Shown here: in pieces, positions 1 through 11,280 of the stretch
How the letters are laid out: each line of letters opens with the position of its first letter
Numbering within the stretch: the first letter of the stretch is position 1
From: Metaphire vulgaris
Taxonomy: Eukaryota > Annelida > Clitellata > Crassiclitellata > Megascolecidae
Length of the DNA: 64,000 bases
Direction of reading: 5' to 3'
Assembly (NCBI GenBank): GCA_018105865.1
Contig: CM030853.1
Span: forward strand, 5,007,575-5,071,574
The notes under the pieces: generated by a model
What the model saw: the letters and a program-made list of their open reading frames with translations, nothing else
Told to the model about the DNA's origin: nothing
Databases searched by the model: none
Made by a program: the position numbers and the translations under genes

Positions 1-1340
1 GAACAATAAAAATGCTAAACAACAGTGCAAACCTCATCTTTTTATCTTCTATATAGCCTGAAATTTAGTAAATTTAAAACGTATATGTTCACAGTTCATA
101 TGAACGCTTTTTCCCAAAATTAATTACCCCGATTGGTAACGTCTTGTAAAATTTAATTCCTCCATTAACGGGTTAATGACAGATTGTATTATTGGATCCA
201 GTTACAGTTGTTCAGCCACAGTACGTGCCAGTTAATCTCAAATCACTTTTAAGCTGTTGTATTTCTCTAAAAGCATTTCTAGCACTGTTGATTTTCGTTT
301 ACGACTGATAAATTGTTTCTGAAAGTCATAAGATCTGAGTGATTTATTTGGAATCGGACTCTTCAGCAACATGTTTCATTGGGTATTGTTGAAATTTATG
401 TGAATATTGTGTAAATTCTAGAAAGTCTTCTACTACTTGTGAATTAAATTGGTCAAGATTTATGGTTAGCGTGCTCAGTGGTTTGGGACTGGAGTCGCTT
501 TTGACATAATCCTCCGAAGAAATTATCATTATGCAAATTTCTTGTAGTGACAAAAACAGATTAGAGCTTAGTTTTGTGCTTGTTGTGATATTAGTAATTC
601 AGTAAGTATGCAGCTTAGTCAGTCATCCTTTTCTAAAAGCTTCTTATGACAGGAACTAAATGAATTGATGAACGTGAATTATCGCGCTGCAAAGATTAAT
701 TGTCAGTGATGGGATTGTTACGGAGATATTTACGAATACTGCTTATACTTTTCTTAGAATATCAGACTTTGATAACACATGTATACACTTGCAATACGAT
801 GTGCATTTTGAAAAGTTATATTTGATATGTTCTAGAATTTAGACATATTTTAACTTATTTTATTTAATCTAACTTATTTCATTTAATCTGATTTTAACCC
901 CTCTAATGGGTGTAATGTAATATTGCATCCAGTTTACACTACATTACAGAAAAATGACCGGTAAAGGGTCTATTGCTAGTGGCCTTTAGATATTTCATTC
1001 AATTGACATTTGGCAGGAGATTTCGGCATTGGAAAAAGCGGTGAGCATTGAACTGCAAAACCACAATTTCTGATCACAGATGTCCTATAAACCCAAAATC
1101 AAACCAACCTCATCACAGCGCATTGAAACATTGGTAGAACAACGATAAGAATTTTGCCATAATGTTGCCGTGTCTTGGTTTTGATTGATGTCGCCTGTAA
1201 TAAAGTATGGATGTACTTTTGGCTGTTCGGCCACTAAATCATTGCTAATGATTGAGCAATCGGTCCCCGTGTTATTATCATTAGTTAGTGAATAAAATCA
1301 TTTTTGAGGTCTATGCTAGAAGGGCCTTTCAAATTTTGTA
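1..1340. other. TCF/LEF intron, nothing recognised
   Basis: AT-rich unique sequence. A possible 24-nt micro-exon (1017-1040) between GGCAG and GTGAGC is noted but not supported. Confidence 0.5.
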
Positions 1341-1345
1341 TTTTG

Positions 1346-1669
<324 letters not shown>

Positions 1670-1787
1670 ACTGAGGAGGGAGAGAAAGTTAGTATGCTGG
1701 TAGGTGAGCTAATTTTGGAGACTGATTTATTTTGCATCAAATTTTGACCATGTAGGCATGTGATCAATATGAGTTGACCTGTTATAG

Positions 1788-1872
1788 GTTTACCTGGTCA
1801 TCCGATCTATGGTCTACCACCACCTCCTGGTCATCTTTTTTATGGCAATGATGTGACATCATCACTTCACGG
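1788..1872 (+). CDS. TCF/LEF proline-rich exon (candidate)
   Basis: An 85-nt exon with acceptor ...gttatag and donor CACGG|gtatgg. It starts with two bases of a split codon and ends in phase 2. It reads [19 protein letters not shown] and then NDVTSSLH. Its end phase matches the start of the next exon at 3961, where the joined codon is Gly. Proline/glycine/histidine richness fits the linker upstream of a TCF HMG box. It is too short to be recognised by similarity alone. Confidence 0.6.
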
Positions 1873-3775
1873 GTATGGCTTAATTTTATTCTGTTAAAAT
1901 GTATGCCTAAGGCTGATTAAATAGTTCTTTAATAAAATTGTAGATATATGCGTGTAAGGCTTTAGCAGTGGATGTCTTCTGCCTCACGGTTCCCATAATA
2001 AGAAATGTTATTTATTGTACAATTAGTGCATGTATATATACATATATATATACATATATATATATATATGCATGTATACAGTGTGTATATATATATATAT
2101 GTATTAGCTGGATATTTCTGCACTAATGGGGTACATTGCTTCTTTAATAGCAGGGCTTTTATTGTGCCGGAACGAGGCGGAACGGCATTCCGGAAAATCT
2201 GAAGACTGGTATTTTTTTGCAACATTAAATTCATAAATAGAAGTTTTAGAACTGATATAGTTCTAAATTTTCTATGTATGAATTTAATGTTGTATTGATA
2301 ATAATCATTCTAGTAACTGTTTGACCGCTGTGTCATGTTGACAATTGACTTCTGACTATTGCGTTCCGGAAAATATTTTTTTTACAAAAAAACCCCTCTT
2401 TAATAGTCACAAGTCTTTGCTTCTGTGTAAAGTGTGCAATGCACTGTGACAGTATTTAACCCCTTAACTGGGGATCCTGGATATATCCGTCCATTTTACA
2501 TTGAGTTACAGTTAAATACACGGTTAAGGGTTAAAATAATATGAGTGTTTGCTCAAAATTCATTTGTGGTTATTGTTGATGCCATTGAGAATTTGATTTC
2601 ATAATTTAGAATAAAAAAGGACTTATGGCAGACAGATCTGCTGGCTAGAAGATTTTCTGTCCATCGTACAGACGTTTTTTGAGAAGCCAGACAATTAAAT
2701 TTTACTAATGCTAACCATTATCTAAGCATATAAGTCGAAACTTGTTTTTATATCGGGTCCTTTAGAACTGAGACTTGACCGTCTTAGCAGAATCCTCTGG
2801 GAACTGCTACACTGGTCGGTCTTGTAATCTGACCTCCCACCTTTTGTACGTTCATCTTTCCGTGTTCCTTCTTTCTTATTCATTGTCGCAGTATTCGCTC
2901 TATATATTGTATTCACCTGTATTAGACTGCGACAGTTTTCCTTCAGACCATATGGGAACGCTTCCATTATGAATAATTTACAATACATTTGCAAAACGTC
3001 ACAGTGATCTGAGAGCCGCTTTTTTCCGCAGCCGAAGCGCTGTGGACTGGCGGACTCTCGGCGAGCGGCGAGCGCCATTCGAGCGGTTATTGGGACATGA
3101 AAAGAACGGCTCGCGTCCATCCGTGCAGCCATATCTGAAGTCAATTTTGCATGTAACGAAGCCATCTCTTTCATCTTGGATGTGGACCTGCTATGCAATT
3201 GGCCTTGTCTCGATTGAATTTTGTAAGATAAGCCTGCAGAGGAAGAAAGGAAGAGGAATGGGAAAGACGAGAGTATATGGCAGCAATAAGAAAAAGGTCA
3301 TTTTGCCTGCGGCCATTAATCTTGTGTCATGCTTCCCTGTTAATGTCGTTCGTATTTCCACGATTCTTACACTGAGGATATCTGGTTGTGCTCTGATAAA
3401 GATTACAGCAATTGGAATTTCAGACCATTTTATCGTTGTCATTTCCGTTATATGCAGCGTTTTTAATTCATTATCTCGTCGATTAAACTTCAACCTGTTT
3501 CACTAGTGTGGAATACATGAGTAGCGGTGTGGTTATTAACCCTTGAAGGGCGACAGAAGCAGAGATGTCGCAGGATTTTAGATAAGATAAAGGAAACATT
3601 AATATTTATTCCCAGTAATTTGTGCCAATTATTAGAGATGAGCAATTCGTTTAGCATTTGCCAGTTATTCGCAAAGTTGATAATTGATATTTGATCATTG
3701 TCAGATATACTGTATTTTCAATTATTAGATGTCCTAGAAGTACTTGCTTGATATGCCACAATAATAATAATAATA

Positions 3776-3807
<32 letters not shown>

Positions 3808-6800
3808 AGTGCAGTAGAATTGTGATCAGGCAAAGCTTTAAACTTAGATTTGATTTCTGCGACAACGATTTCATGACATTTTGTTCTACTGCATAATAAT
3901 GTATTAGAGAAAGGTGTACTAAATATTTTAAGTTTTTGAATTACTTTGATTTATTTATAGCTCTGCAGGCAGTTGTTTTCGCGGTCCATTTTCGATGAGC
4001 ATGAATGAACCGGGTTTGCCGTGGTTCCCACCACCTGGAATTTTTGCCACTCACCCTGGTATCTCACATCCATCGGTTATTGGCTGTGGTCCAACTAGAG
4101 ATCTTTCGCCTCTCTCTGACTCCATTGAAAATTCTCGGTATGTGCACATGAGTTTTTTTGTGTGTGTGTGTATGTCTTGTGAATATTTTTATATAACACA
4201 CTTGTAAAGCCTATAAATGAAATTTGAATTGTAATTATTTATTCGGGTTGAATAGTGATTGCCTTATTGACTAAATTCAGTGATACGGGGAATAGTGATG
4301 CCATGATTGTATCGGAGGCGGTGTGGTCCACTGAAGAAATCTTGACGTGTTTATCATAATCTGGTGGACAATTTCGTCTATTTTCTGCTTTGAGTTCCAA
4401 GACTCTACATTGTAAGAACCTTAAATCTCGAAGGGTTTTGCTCCGCTATGCTGCAGCTAACTTTAACTGCAGGTCATCTTTATTAGGCAATCATTCAGTG
4501 CTCGACGAATTGAGTGTGACATTCGAAAGTATGGCCTAAGTACCTCTATTCAACAAAACAGTAAGAATTGTCGTGATTTAATTTCTCTTTCATGTTGCTT
4601 TTTCATCCGGTGTGGTGCGTCAGCAAACCTGTGCAGATTGCAGTAGAGGATAGAGGATATCTATGGTCGCTGTGTGTGTGTGTGTGTGTGTGTTCGCTTG
4701 GATCTGTGAGTGAATCGTTGAGAATTTTCGCCATCTGATTCTGCTCATTTGTTTTTGCCGAGAAGTCATTCGCTGACACAGCGGTTCTGGCCTTTGGTCT
4801 GCGATGCCTAATCAAATTTCCATTTGACGTAATATCATCATGTGCACATCAAAGACACCGTGGCTTGATGTCTTCGTAATCCATAATCCTCCATTCAGAT
4901 TCGACTGGTGGAGTGTTATTAGGAGATGATGACCAGTCATGTGTGCATGTGCTTGTGTGTGTGTGTGTGTGTGTGTACATGTACACACACACACACAGAC
5001 AGACGCACAGCCATCTAACATTAGAGCAGACTGTAAGGAGCAAGTGGAGACAAATTAACCGTGACACAGGTCTAACAAAGTGCCAACTGGACCGGAATTG
5101 ATCTGCTAGTTGTGAGAGTGCTCGATACATATGACTTGGGTTTGATTTCCTCTGCCATGTTTCCTTCCACTGCTAGTGCTTAACGCAGAGCTCAATGCCA
5201 GCTTTTCATGTTCGATTAGTTTCATATGGCCGTGCAGATTTGCTAGATTTTCAAAAAGTGATTTTTCTTCCGGAGTTATTTATTGCTTTTGAAATAACTG
5301 CAACATTTTCCTTTCCAGTTGCAATCCCTCCCAGGTTTGCTGAAAATTTGGTTTTGGGCAATCAATCTACTTACCGGAGGATGAAAATTCTTGAGCTATA
5401 GTAGTCCAACTTCCCTGAGTTTTTGAAAATTCAAACACTGTTCGAGTTGAATGCCTTAATCGTGCTATTTATATTATTCGTTATCCTTGCTGAATGAGTT
5501 GTGTTAGATTTATGAATCACATCAGGTCTGCCAGTGAGCATGTTCATCATCATGATGAAGACTGCACCTGTTTCATGATACCATTTAGTCAGTTGTGCCT
5601 GATGATCTAGATGTTGTATCACTCGCATTTATTAGCATTTACCTTTACGCTTCTCTTTCTTTTCAAAGGCTTTGTTTGCAGTGAATACATGAGATTGTCT
5701 GTCTTTACTGACTTCTGTTATACTTGAGAAATTGGTCAAGGGTCTTTTTCTAAAGACTATTTTGGCTTGTGGCTTAATGGGGATCCCGGATATATCCGTC
5801 CATTTTACATTGAGTTACAGTTAAATACACGGTTAAGGGGTTAAAGATGTCTGTTGCTCTTATCCTGTTTGTTTATGCATTTGATGCCCTCCAGTTGGCT
5901 TAATTAATTTCGAGACATTTTCTGTTGAATCGGTAATTTTTCGTGGGTGATCTCTTCTTCGATGCCATGTTAATTGTCAGTAAATTTCACAAAGATCTGC
6001 TTCCAATCATCCCTTGCATCTTCTAAGCAATTATTTAGAACTGTGATTCTGATGCAAATAACTTTATCATCTCTTCTCCGCTACTCTAAATGTTTTTAAC
6101 AGAATTTAATTCATTGAGAGGGTCAAGTCAAAATGTCAAAGTCCTTCCCGAGCATCACAGGCTCATAGGGCTGCGCTGATCTCCGTTGCTATAGCCCTCA
6201 GCCAGGCATGCAATGCCACGGATACGGGGCTAGTGTATCGTGTAGCATACCTGTTTGACTTATCACATGGATTTTTGATCACTGCTCCTCATTTTACCAC
6301 CACGAAAAAGGCTGAGTCGACCTTTAGGGCTCCTGCGGGATTCAAACCCGCGACCTCCTGCCCCATCGCCTGACGTTGTTACCACTCTGCTAACTTCCCG
6401 CCCCTTGAGATGGTAACATTTTATTAATTTATTTACCTCTGAGCTAGTTTGTAAATTATCTTATTTTCTCTTAAGAGAGTGCATACTGTTATGCTGGATT
6501 AAAAGCTAGCTGAACTAGCTCAGGTTCATATTTTATTATAATAATGAAGTTTATTTTAGTTTTTTTGTCAGTAGTTATCTTCTTAACTCCTTTCATTTCC
6601 AGAGATATATCATTTCCAGTTCTAATTTGGTGCCACTGTGAATCTAGAGAATACAGTCAATCCCACGTATTTTTACTTCTCTTGATGTACCCGGTAATAT
6701 ACAATGATTTTGCATGCAATGATTTTGCGTTGAAAATTAAACGTGTTTAAAGATTTGATTTAGGAATTCTTCGAATTCTGTGAATTTCTTTCACAGCAAC

Positions 6801-8584
6801 CGACGTCACGGAGCTTCATCATTCAGACTGCTTTGCCTTTCGCTGAAGCTAAAGCAAAGCGAAGTCACATCAAGAAGCCGCTGAATGCTTTCATGATCTT
6901 CATGAAAGAAATGCGCCAGTCTGTCATTGATGAATGCACTCTTAAAGAATCAGCCGCCATTAATCAAATTCTCGGCCGACGGGTAAGTAACCGAGGGTTT
7001 CAATTAGTTATCAATATTTTATTTTTTCGAGTCAGAGGTACTATTCTTTTTGGATTTATGGTTTAAATTTGAGAATATGGGGCTGTTGCTTTGTGGGTGT
7101 GATACTCTTAAAGCAAACTAACGAGGAGGACTATAGTTACTGGTATTTTAAATATTAAGAATATTGTTTGGATTAATACAATTAACCCCTTAACTGGGGA
7201 TCCCGGATATATCCGTCCATTTTACATCGAGTTAAAGTTAAATACACGGTTAAGGGGTTAACTTCTATATATAGCGATTCTAGAAAAATTTTAATTGATA
7301 TTCACTTTAATTTTTGAGATTTGAGAAATTGATGAGTAAATGTTGTTCTAAATCACTAAATTAGTAATGTATCAAGGTGATTTTAGTTTCCTTTGCAGTT
7401 GCGTGAAGAGGCATGTTCCTATTATTTGAAATTGATTTTAATTCGTACAAGATTTAAATTTCAATTTAGAGATTTTTGTGGCCTTCATAAGCATTTTATT
7501 AATTGCTCTTAGAATTGAAAATTTATACAGTAGTTAATAGACTTTAGAATGAAAATGTATTTAATAATTGACCTGTAATAATAGAATTACTAGCAACAGA
7601 CTCATTTGAGCTGAAAATCAAAAGAGAGCCTTTTTGATTTGTGATTCATTGTCACGTCATATGTCAAAACTAATTTTAATATTTGTAATTTTAAAACATT
7701 TGTACATAATATCCAGCGGCATCATTCGATTAATGCCAGACTGTAAATCCAATCAACCAGTGTTACATACGAACAGTGACATTTGTTATGATCATTAAAC
7801 CGACATGTTCGTCTCTCATACGCCCCCCGGAATCCTTGTGCACACTTCAAAGCGCCATCTACCTGCACACGTGGCGTGCTCGCAACATCAGAGCACCGTA
7901 AATATCACTGTCTAATGCGGTCTGTCGACGATACTAGCTGCTTCATTTTCCGCTCATTAGTTCCCTTCCACTCGATTGGTCAATAATTTTCATTCGGCGG
8001 AGACTGGAAGCAGCGATTTCGCCGCGACCGGCACGCTGTTTTGCTTGAAAGAACATCGCGTGCAGGGCTGAAATTGCCGTGGTTGTGTCATGAGATGAAG
8101 CTATTTGAGCAGAATCGCAGAAAGAATTGTTTAAAAGATACAGGCGATGAATGAAGGCCGTTCTTCAGTAAATAAATCAGCCATTTTTCTCTCAGTCGAC
8201 GATTACTCGCGGCAGCACAAGAAATTATCCGAAAGATTTTAATACGAAAATGTTATAAGCTGTTTTACACAAATTTAATCAGTATTTCATACTCATTCAG
8301 CAGATTTCAGATGAAAGTCTTGTGTGAACAAACCTAATTTGAAGATTTGTTTATTTGGTGAAACAAGGAAATTTAAAAGCCACCAAAAGCGAGAACAAAA
8401 CCATGCTAATTTTCATATTGCTGTCATCATCAGCAGAGACACTAGAAACGTTTAAATGAGAACTGAAAACTGCTCTGTTTGTTCATAGTTATCCAGAACA
8501 ATGATCTTTGTCATGTATACTTTATTTTCAATTGCTAGGTGTCCTAACAGTGCTTGTACGATATGCCACCATGATCAGTTCATG

Positions 8585-8647
<63 letters not shown>

Positions 8648-10766
8648 GTTGTTGTTGTTATTGTAAAATGAAGAGGCTTCTGATTTGTCTGATACCAATG
8701 AATAGAGTTACAAAGGACAGTGGTCTTTGCAAGATGTTTGATGCCCTACTGAGCAAGTCGTTAAAGACAAACAAAGAAATGTTGTTTACCTTATTGCAGT
8801 GGCGGCTCCACCAGGGGAGCCAGAGGGGCCGTGCCCCCATTGAGTGCCTGGTCTCCCCAGTGCCCCTCCAGTTGGGGCCCTATACTTAATGCTACATACA
8901 TTAAACAACAAACGGTTGGCCCCCATGATTAGAAGTTGCCACCCCAACGGCCATCCACTTGCCAAATCCTAGAGCCGCCACTGCCTTATTGTAGTGAACT
9001 GCAATCATGCTTATCAGGTCTTATACACAGCAAGTGCATAGCACTAGTAGTGGTATGGTAGTGATATCAGTGGCAGCAGTAGTAGTAATACTAGTAGTAG
9101 AAGCAGCTCTAGTAGTATTAGTTATTGTAATGATAGTAGGGTAGTGATAATTGTAAGGATAGTAGGGTTGTAGTTGTGGTAGTGATAGTAATAGTGGCAG
9201 ACTGGCAGTGTTTATAGAAGTGGCACTTATGTAGCCAGAATAATGGGCACTAGCTGAGTTTTCTAGAGACAGACATTTCCAGACCTGATTCGGGGGTCTC
9301 CAGTTTTAAAAATTTTGGGCAATGTTAGATTCAAATTTTGAAATGTTGAACTTATTTTCATTGGCTTCTCTGTGCCCCCTTATGGCTATGCTAATTTGTA
9401 GTAGTAATAGTAGCAGCCTCAGCAACAGTAGTGACAGCAGTTGTAGCAACAAGAATAATAGTGAAATGCAGTTTAGCAAAGATATTTTAACCCCTTAACC
9501 GTGTATTTAACTGTAACTCGATGTAAAATGGACGGATATATCCAGGGTCCCCAGTTAATGGGTTAATATCTTGACCAATCAAAGCGCAGAATCATAAGCT
9601 TGTCTTCAAAAGTTACTTTTCACCACGAAATGCACAAGGTAATGGAGTAAAATGCACAAGGTAATGGAGTAAAATGCATAAGGTAATGGAGTAAAATGCA
9701 CAACGTAATGGAGTAAAATGCACAACGTAATGGAGTATTCATCATTTGATCTGTAGCTGTAGGTAAAGTTTAAAAATTTATTAAATAATGAATTGGCAAG
9801 AACACGTAAAAATCTGCCTTGGTTTTTCCAGTGGCATGCTTTGGAGCGTTCAGAACAGGCAAAGTATTATGAAATGGCTCGCAAGGAGAAGGAACTTCAC
9901 ATGCAGTTGTATCCAGGCTGGAGTGCACGAGACAACTATGCCTCGCGCACAAAAAAGAAGCCAAAACGAGATTTTAGGTGTGAAGGTCGCAACGTGCAAC
10001 GAGCTGTGATGAAGAAACAAGTAAGTTCGCTGCACTTTTTCGTGTCGAAATGTGAAGAACCACTGTTTTGTGGCATTGCCTAGCATGTTAACTTATAAAG
10101 CATAAGTTGTTTGACATCATCTTCACAATTAATATACAAAATAAATGGTTATTGATGTTTACTCTATACGGGTTGAAAAAACTAATTTTAGCATAAAGCT
10201 TGCTAATCTAATAATTTGAAATTGATGTTTAATTCTCCTTTAAAATGTGTTTTTTATTTCTTTTGGCCATTACTTCATCATAGAAGAAAATGGGGATGTT
10301 CTTACTAAAGCAGAATTTGGACATTGATTGTACTCTGATAAATTTCGCGTGTTTTAGGATCTCCTGATTGCAAAAGATTTGAGGGCTGTTACCAAACTAA
10401 TCAGCAAGACAATTGGTCAAATTTATTTCAGTAAGCTTATAATTTTGTTTTATCATTGTCTAGTTTGCAAGAAGTTGGATGCAGATTTGATACGATCTGG
10501 AAATGCAAAATGACATGTCCTTGTGGAATAAAATTTCCATGGTGCCAGTTCCATTGTTGTAGTGTCACAAACAATAATGTCCTTTGGAAATTTGAAAATG
10601 TATTAATTTCTCTGTATAACAATAGTTCTGCTACTTACAATTTTATAAGAAATCCCATGTTTATTATGTAGAAATTTGAAATGATTTTCTCAGCCCAGCA
10701 TTAGCAACAATAATTATATGTGTGTGTGTGTGTATATATATATATGTATATATGTATATATGTGTG

Positions 10767-10797
<31 letters not shown>

Positions 10798-11280
10798 ATG
10801 TATGTATATATATGTATATTAATACATATAACTTAATATTATATTATATTAATTTATTATAATTTATATTGAGTATAATATAACATTCTGAGGAATGTTT
10901 TCCCACCTCCACCTCTAACACACAATCGTATTATGTCTCCGGAAAATTTTTATCACGTCCCTAGGGAATGAAGTAACGAGGGCTTAAAAAACTGTAAACA
11001 AAAATATCTATATTTGCATATATTTACATATATAGATGTTTGATGTTCTACTGTACACATCACTTGCCTCAGGGTGCATCAGATCTTTAAAATTAATTTT
11101 TATTCAATGAAATCAATGAAATAATTTGTTGTGTATATTCATTTTAAAATCTGTATTTTTGTGCTCAGATCAGAAAGCAAGTATACGAGAGACGATATTT
11201 CACTGTCTAAATTATCAGCAACAGTTGACAAATGCAGTGACGAGTCGTCAACGGCCATTTCCATTCGGACTGATTTATGA
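1788..11280 (+). CDS. TCF/LEF (pangolin-type) HMG-box transcription factor, 3' part of gene
   Basis: Nuclear DNA-binding effector of canonical Wnt signalling: the HMG box binds a CTTTG-type site and the N-terminus (not in this window) recruits beta-catenin. The call rests on two exons that together encode an HMG box nearly identical to the family core: [31 protein letters not shown] at the end of one exon, then [26 protein letters not shown] in the next. The junction lies between RR and W, as in vertebrate TCF genes. Upstream coding exons at 1788-1872 and 3961-4137 are proline/glycine-rich, as expected between the beta-catenin domain and the HMG box. HMG-box substitutions relative to vertebrates (IF for LY after AFM, QSVID for AKVVA) are mild. 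The C-terminus is unsettled: no convincing C-clamp is seen. The gene begins left of the window and at least one exon before the HMG box may be missing. The family assignment is very secure; the exon list is not complete. Confidence 0.88.
2031..2104. repeat. (TA)n/(TGTA)n microsatellite
   Basis: Alternating TA/TG repeats. Confidence 0.9.
2456..2534 (+). mobile_element. Ultra-short TTAA-flanked repeat, copy 1
   Basis: TTAA, then CCCCTTAACTGGGGATCC, then GGATATATCCGTCCATTT..., ending CACGGTTAAGGG and TTAA: 79 bp including flanks. TTAA duplication and CCC...GGG termini resemble piggyBac-type ends, but no autonomous partner is visible. Confidence 0.7.
3704..3840. repeat. Dispersed repeat with (AAT)n/(ATT)n core, copy 1
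   Basis: ATACTGTATTTTCAATTATT, TGTCCTAGAAGTACTTG, ATATGCCAC, then the trinucleotide core; the left arm is shared with 8513-8660. Confidence 0.65.
3961..4137 (+). CDS. TCF/LEF proline-rich exon preceding the HMG box
   Basis: A 177-nt exon with acceptor tttatag and donor TCTCG|gtatgt. It opens with one base completing the codon from 1872 and ends in phase 2. It encodes about 59 residues including [25 protein letters not shown] and [12 protein letters not shown]. The frame is open through the whole exon and joins in phase with the upstream exon. The Pro/His/Gly composition and the late Ser-Pro motif suit the regulatory linker of TCF proteins. It does not join in phase to the strong acceptor at 6797, so an intervening exon or use of a nearby AG (6812-6813) is implied. 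Confidence 0.68.
4672..4999. repeat. Two (GT)n/(CA)n tracts
   Basis: (GT)n at 4672-4693 and (GT)n-TACATGTA-(CA)n at 4955-4999. Confidence 0.9.
5774..5844 (+). mobile_element. Ultra-short TTAA-flanked repeat, copy 2 (left end shortened)
   Basis: Same core (GGGGATCCCGGATATATCCG, then CATTTTACATTGAGTTACAG) and right end GGTTAAGGGG-TTAA; the left CCCCTTAAC is lost. Confidence 0.65.
6128..6408 (-). mobile_element. tRNA-derived SINE in TCF/LEF intron
   Basis: On the minus strand the head (about 6405-6330) has an A box TTAGCAGAGTGGTAACA and a B box CGGGTTTGAATCCCG, a near-perfect RNA polymerase III promoter, in a 75-nt tRNA-like unit. The body extends to about 6128. Confidence 0.65.
6797..6982 (+). 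CDS. TCF/LEF HMG-box exon 1
   Basis: Encodes the first half of the HMG box: a basic lead-in ([17 protein letters not shown]), KEMR, then [17 protein letters not shown], ending exactly at a consensus donor CGG|gtaagt in phase 0. The pyrimidine-rich acceptor tttctttcacag gives a phase-0 start at 6797. An internal AG at 6812-6813 would instead give a start at 6814 that matches the phase of the 3961-4137 exon. The 5' edge is therefore uncertain by 17 nt; the coding content from about 6815 is secure. Confidence 0.94.
7182..7261 (+). mobile_element. Ultra-short TTAA-flanked repeat, copy 3
   Basis: A full 80-bp copy between the two HMG-box exons: TTAA-CCCCTTAACTGGGG ... CACGGTTAAGGGG-TTAA. Confidence 0.75.
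8513..8660. repeat. Dispersed repeat with (ATT)n core, copy 2
   Basis: TATACTTTATTTTCAATTGC, TGTCCTAACAGTGCTTG, ATATGCCACCATGATCAG, then (ATT)n and (GTT)n; homologous to 3704-3840. Confidence 0.7.
8797..8983 (+). mobile_element. hAT-type MITE, family A (CAGTGGCGGCTCC ends)
   Basis: Inverted ends CAGTGGCGGCTCCA / AGAGCCGCCACTG with the 8-bp target duplication CCTTATTG on both sides; non-coding, 187 bp. It lies in the TCF/LEF intron between the HMG-box exons. Confidence 0.9.
9040..9480. repeat. Degenerate (AGT)n-rich sequence
   Basis: Scattered AGTAGT, AGCAGC and GATAGTA units in the TCF/LEF intron; no gene seen. 9240-9400 contains a fragment (AATGTTAGATTCAA) also seen near 16755. Confidence 0.5.
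9487..9566 (-). mobile_element. Ultra-short TTAA-flanked repeat, copy 4
   Basis: Reverse orientation: TTAA-CCCCTTAACCGTGTATTT ... CCCCAGTTAATGGG-TTAA, 80 bp. Confidence 0.72.
9629..9738. repeat. 22-bp minisatellite before HMG-box exon 2
   Basis: Five units of AATGCACAAGGTAATGGAGT plus AA, with single-base changes, ending about 93 bp upstream of the exon at 9832. Confidence 0.92.
9832..10020 (+). CDS. TCF/LEF HMG-box exon 2 and basic tail
   Basis: A 189-nt phase 0-0 exon between acceptor ggtttttccag and donor CAA|gtaagt. It completes the HMG box ([19 protein letters not shown], then [15 protein letters not shown]), followed by the basic nuclear-localisation/DNA-bending tail with RTKKKPKRD. 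After this the protein diverges from the vertebrate pattern. The tail residues [15 protein letters not shown] are not recognisable as any known TCF segment. Confidence 0.95.
10358..10430 (+). CDS. Candidate TCF/LEF C-terminal exon
   Basis: A 73-nt segment between a good acceptor (cgcgtgttttag) and a good donor (TTTCA|gtaagc). Two frames are open. The frame that follows in phase from 10020 reads [16 protein letters not shown]. The +2 frame reads [10 protein letters not shown] then [10 protein letters not shown], which faintly recalls the Cys/QQxNW core of the TCF C-clamp and joins in phase with the serine-rich frame of the next candidate exon. The +2 reading needs an incoming phase 1 that the HMG exon does not supply. 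Real exon status is plausible; the frame is unresolved. Confidence 0.42.
10716..10825. repeat. (TG)n/(TA)n microsatellite
   Basis: TGTGTG and TATATA blocks with TATGTATA mixtures. Confidence 0.92.
11169..11280 (+). CDS. Candidate terminal coding exon of TCF/LEF
   Basis: Acceptor tttttgtgctcag at 11168. Frame 2 (codons from 11170) is hydrophilic and protein-like: [16 protein letters not shown], then [17 protein letters not shown] and stop TGA at 11278-11280. It is in phase with the +2 frame of 10358-10430. Splicing straight from 10020 would instead give frame 1, with a stop at 11208. Entry from the phase-consistent frame of 10358-10430 gives a third, longer frame ending at 11446. The serine-rich reading is favoured on composition only. 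Confidence 0.42.

Noticed and set aside
1017..1040. 24-nt micro-exon between GGCAG and GTGAGC
   Set aside because: Splice-like borders this short arise by chance; nothing else supports it.
6335..6405. Functional tRNA gene on the minus strand
   Set aside because: Good A and B boxes but no proper acceptor stem or anticodon; the body is SINE-like.
9770..10086. Other frames across HMG exon 2
   Set aside because: Shadows of the HMG-box coding frame.
10456..10671. Cys-rich frame considered as the TCF C-clamp ([17 protein letters not shown])
   Set aside because: Cysteine spacing does not match the C-clamp, the frame does not follow in phase, and it runs into intron-like sequence.
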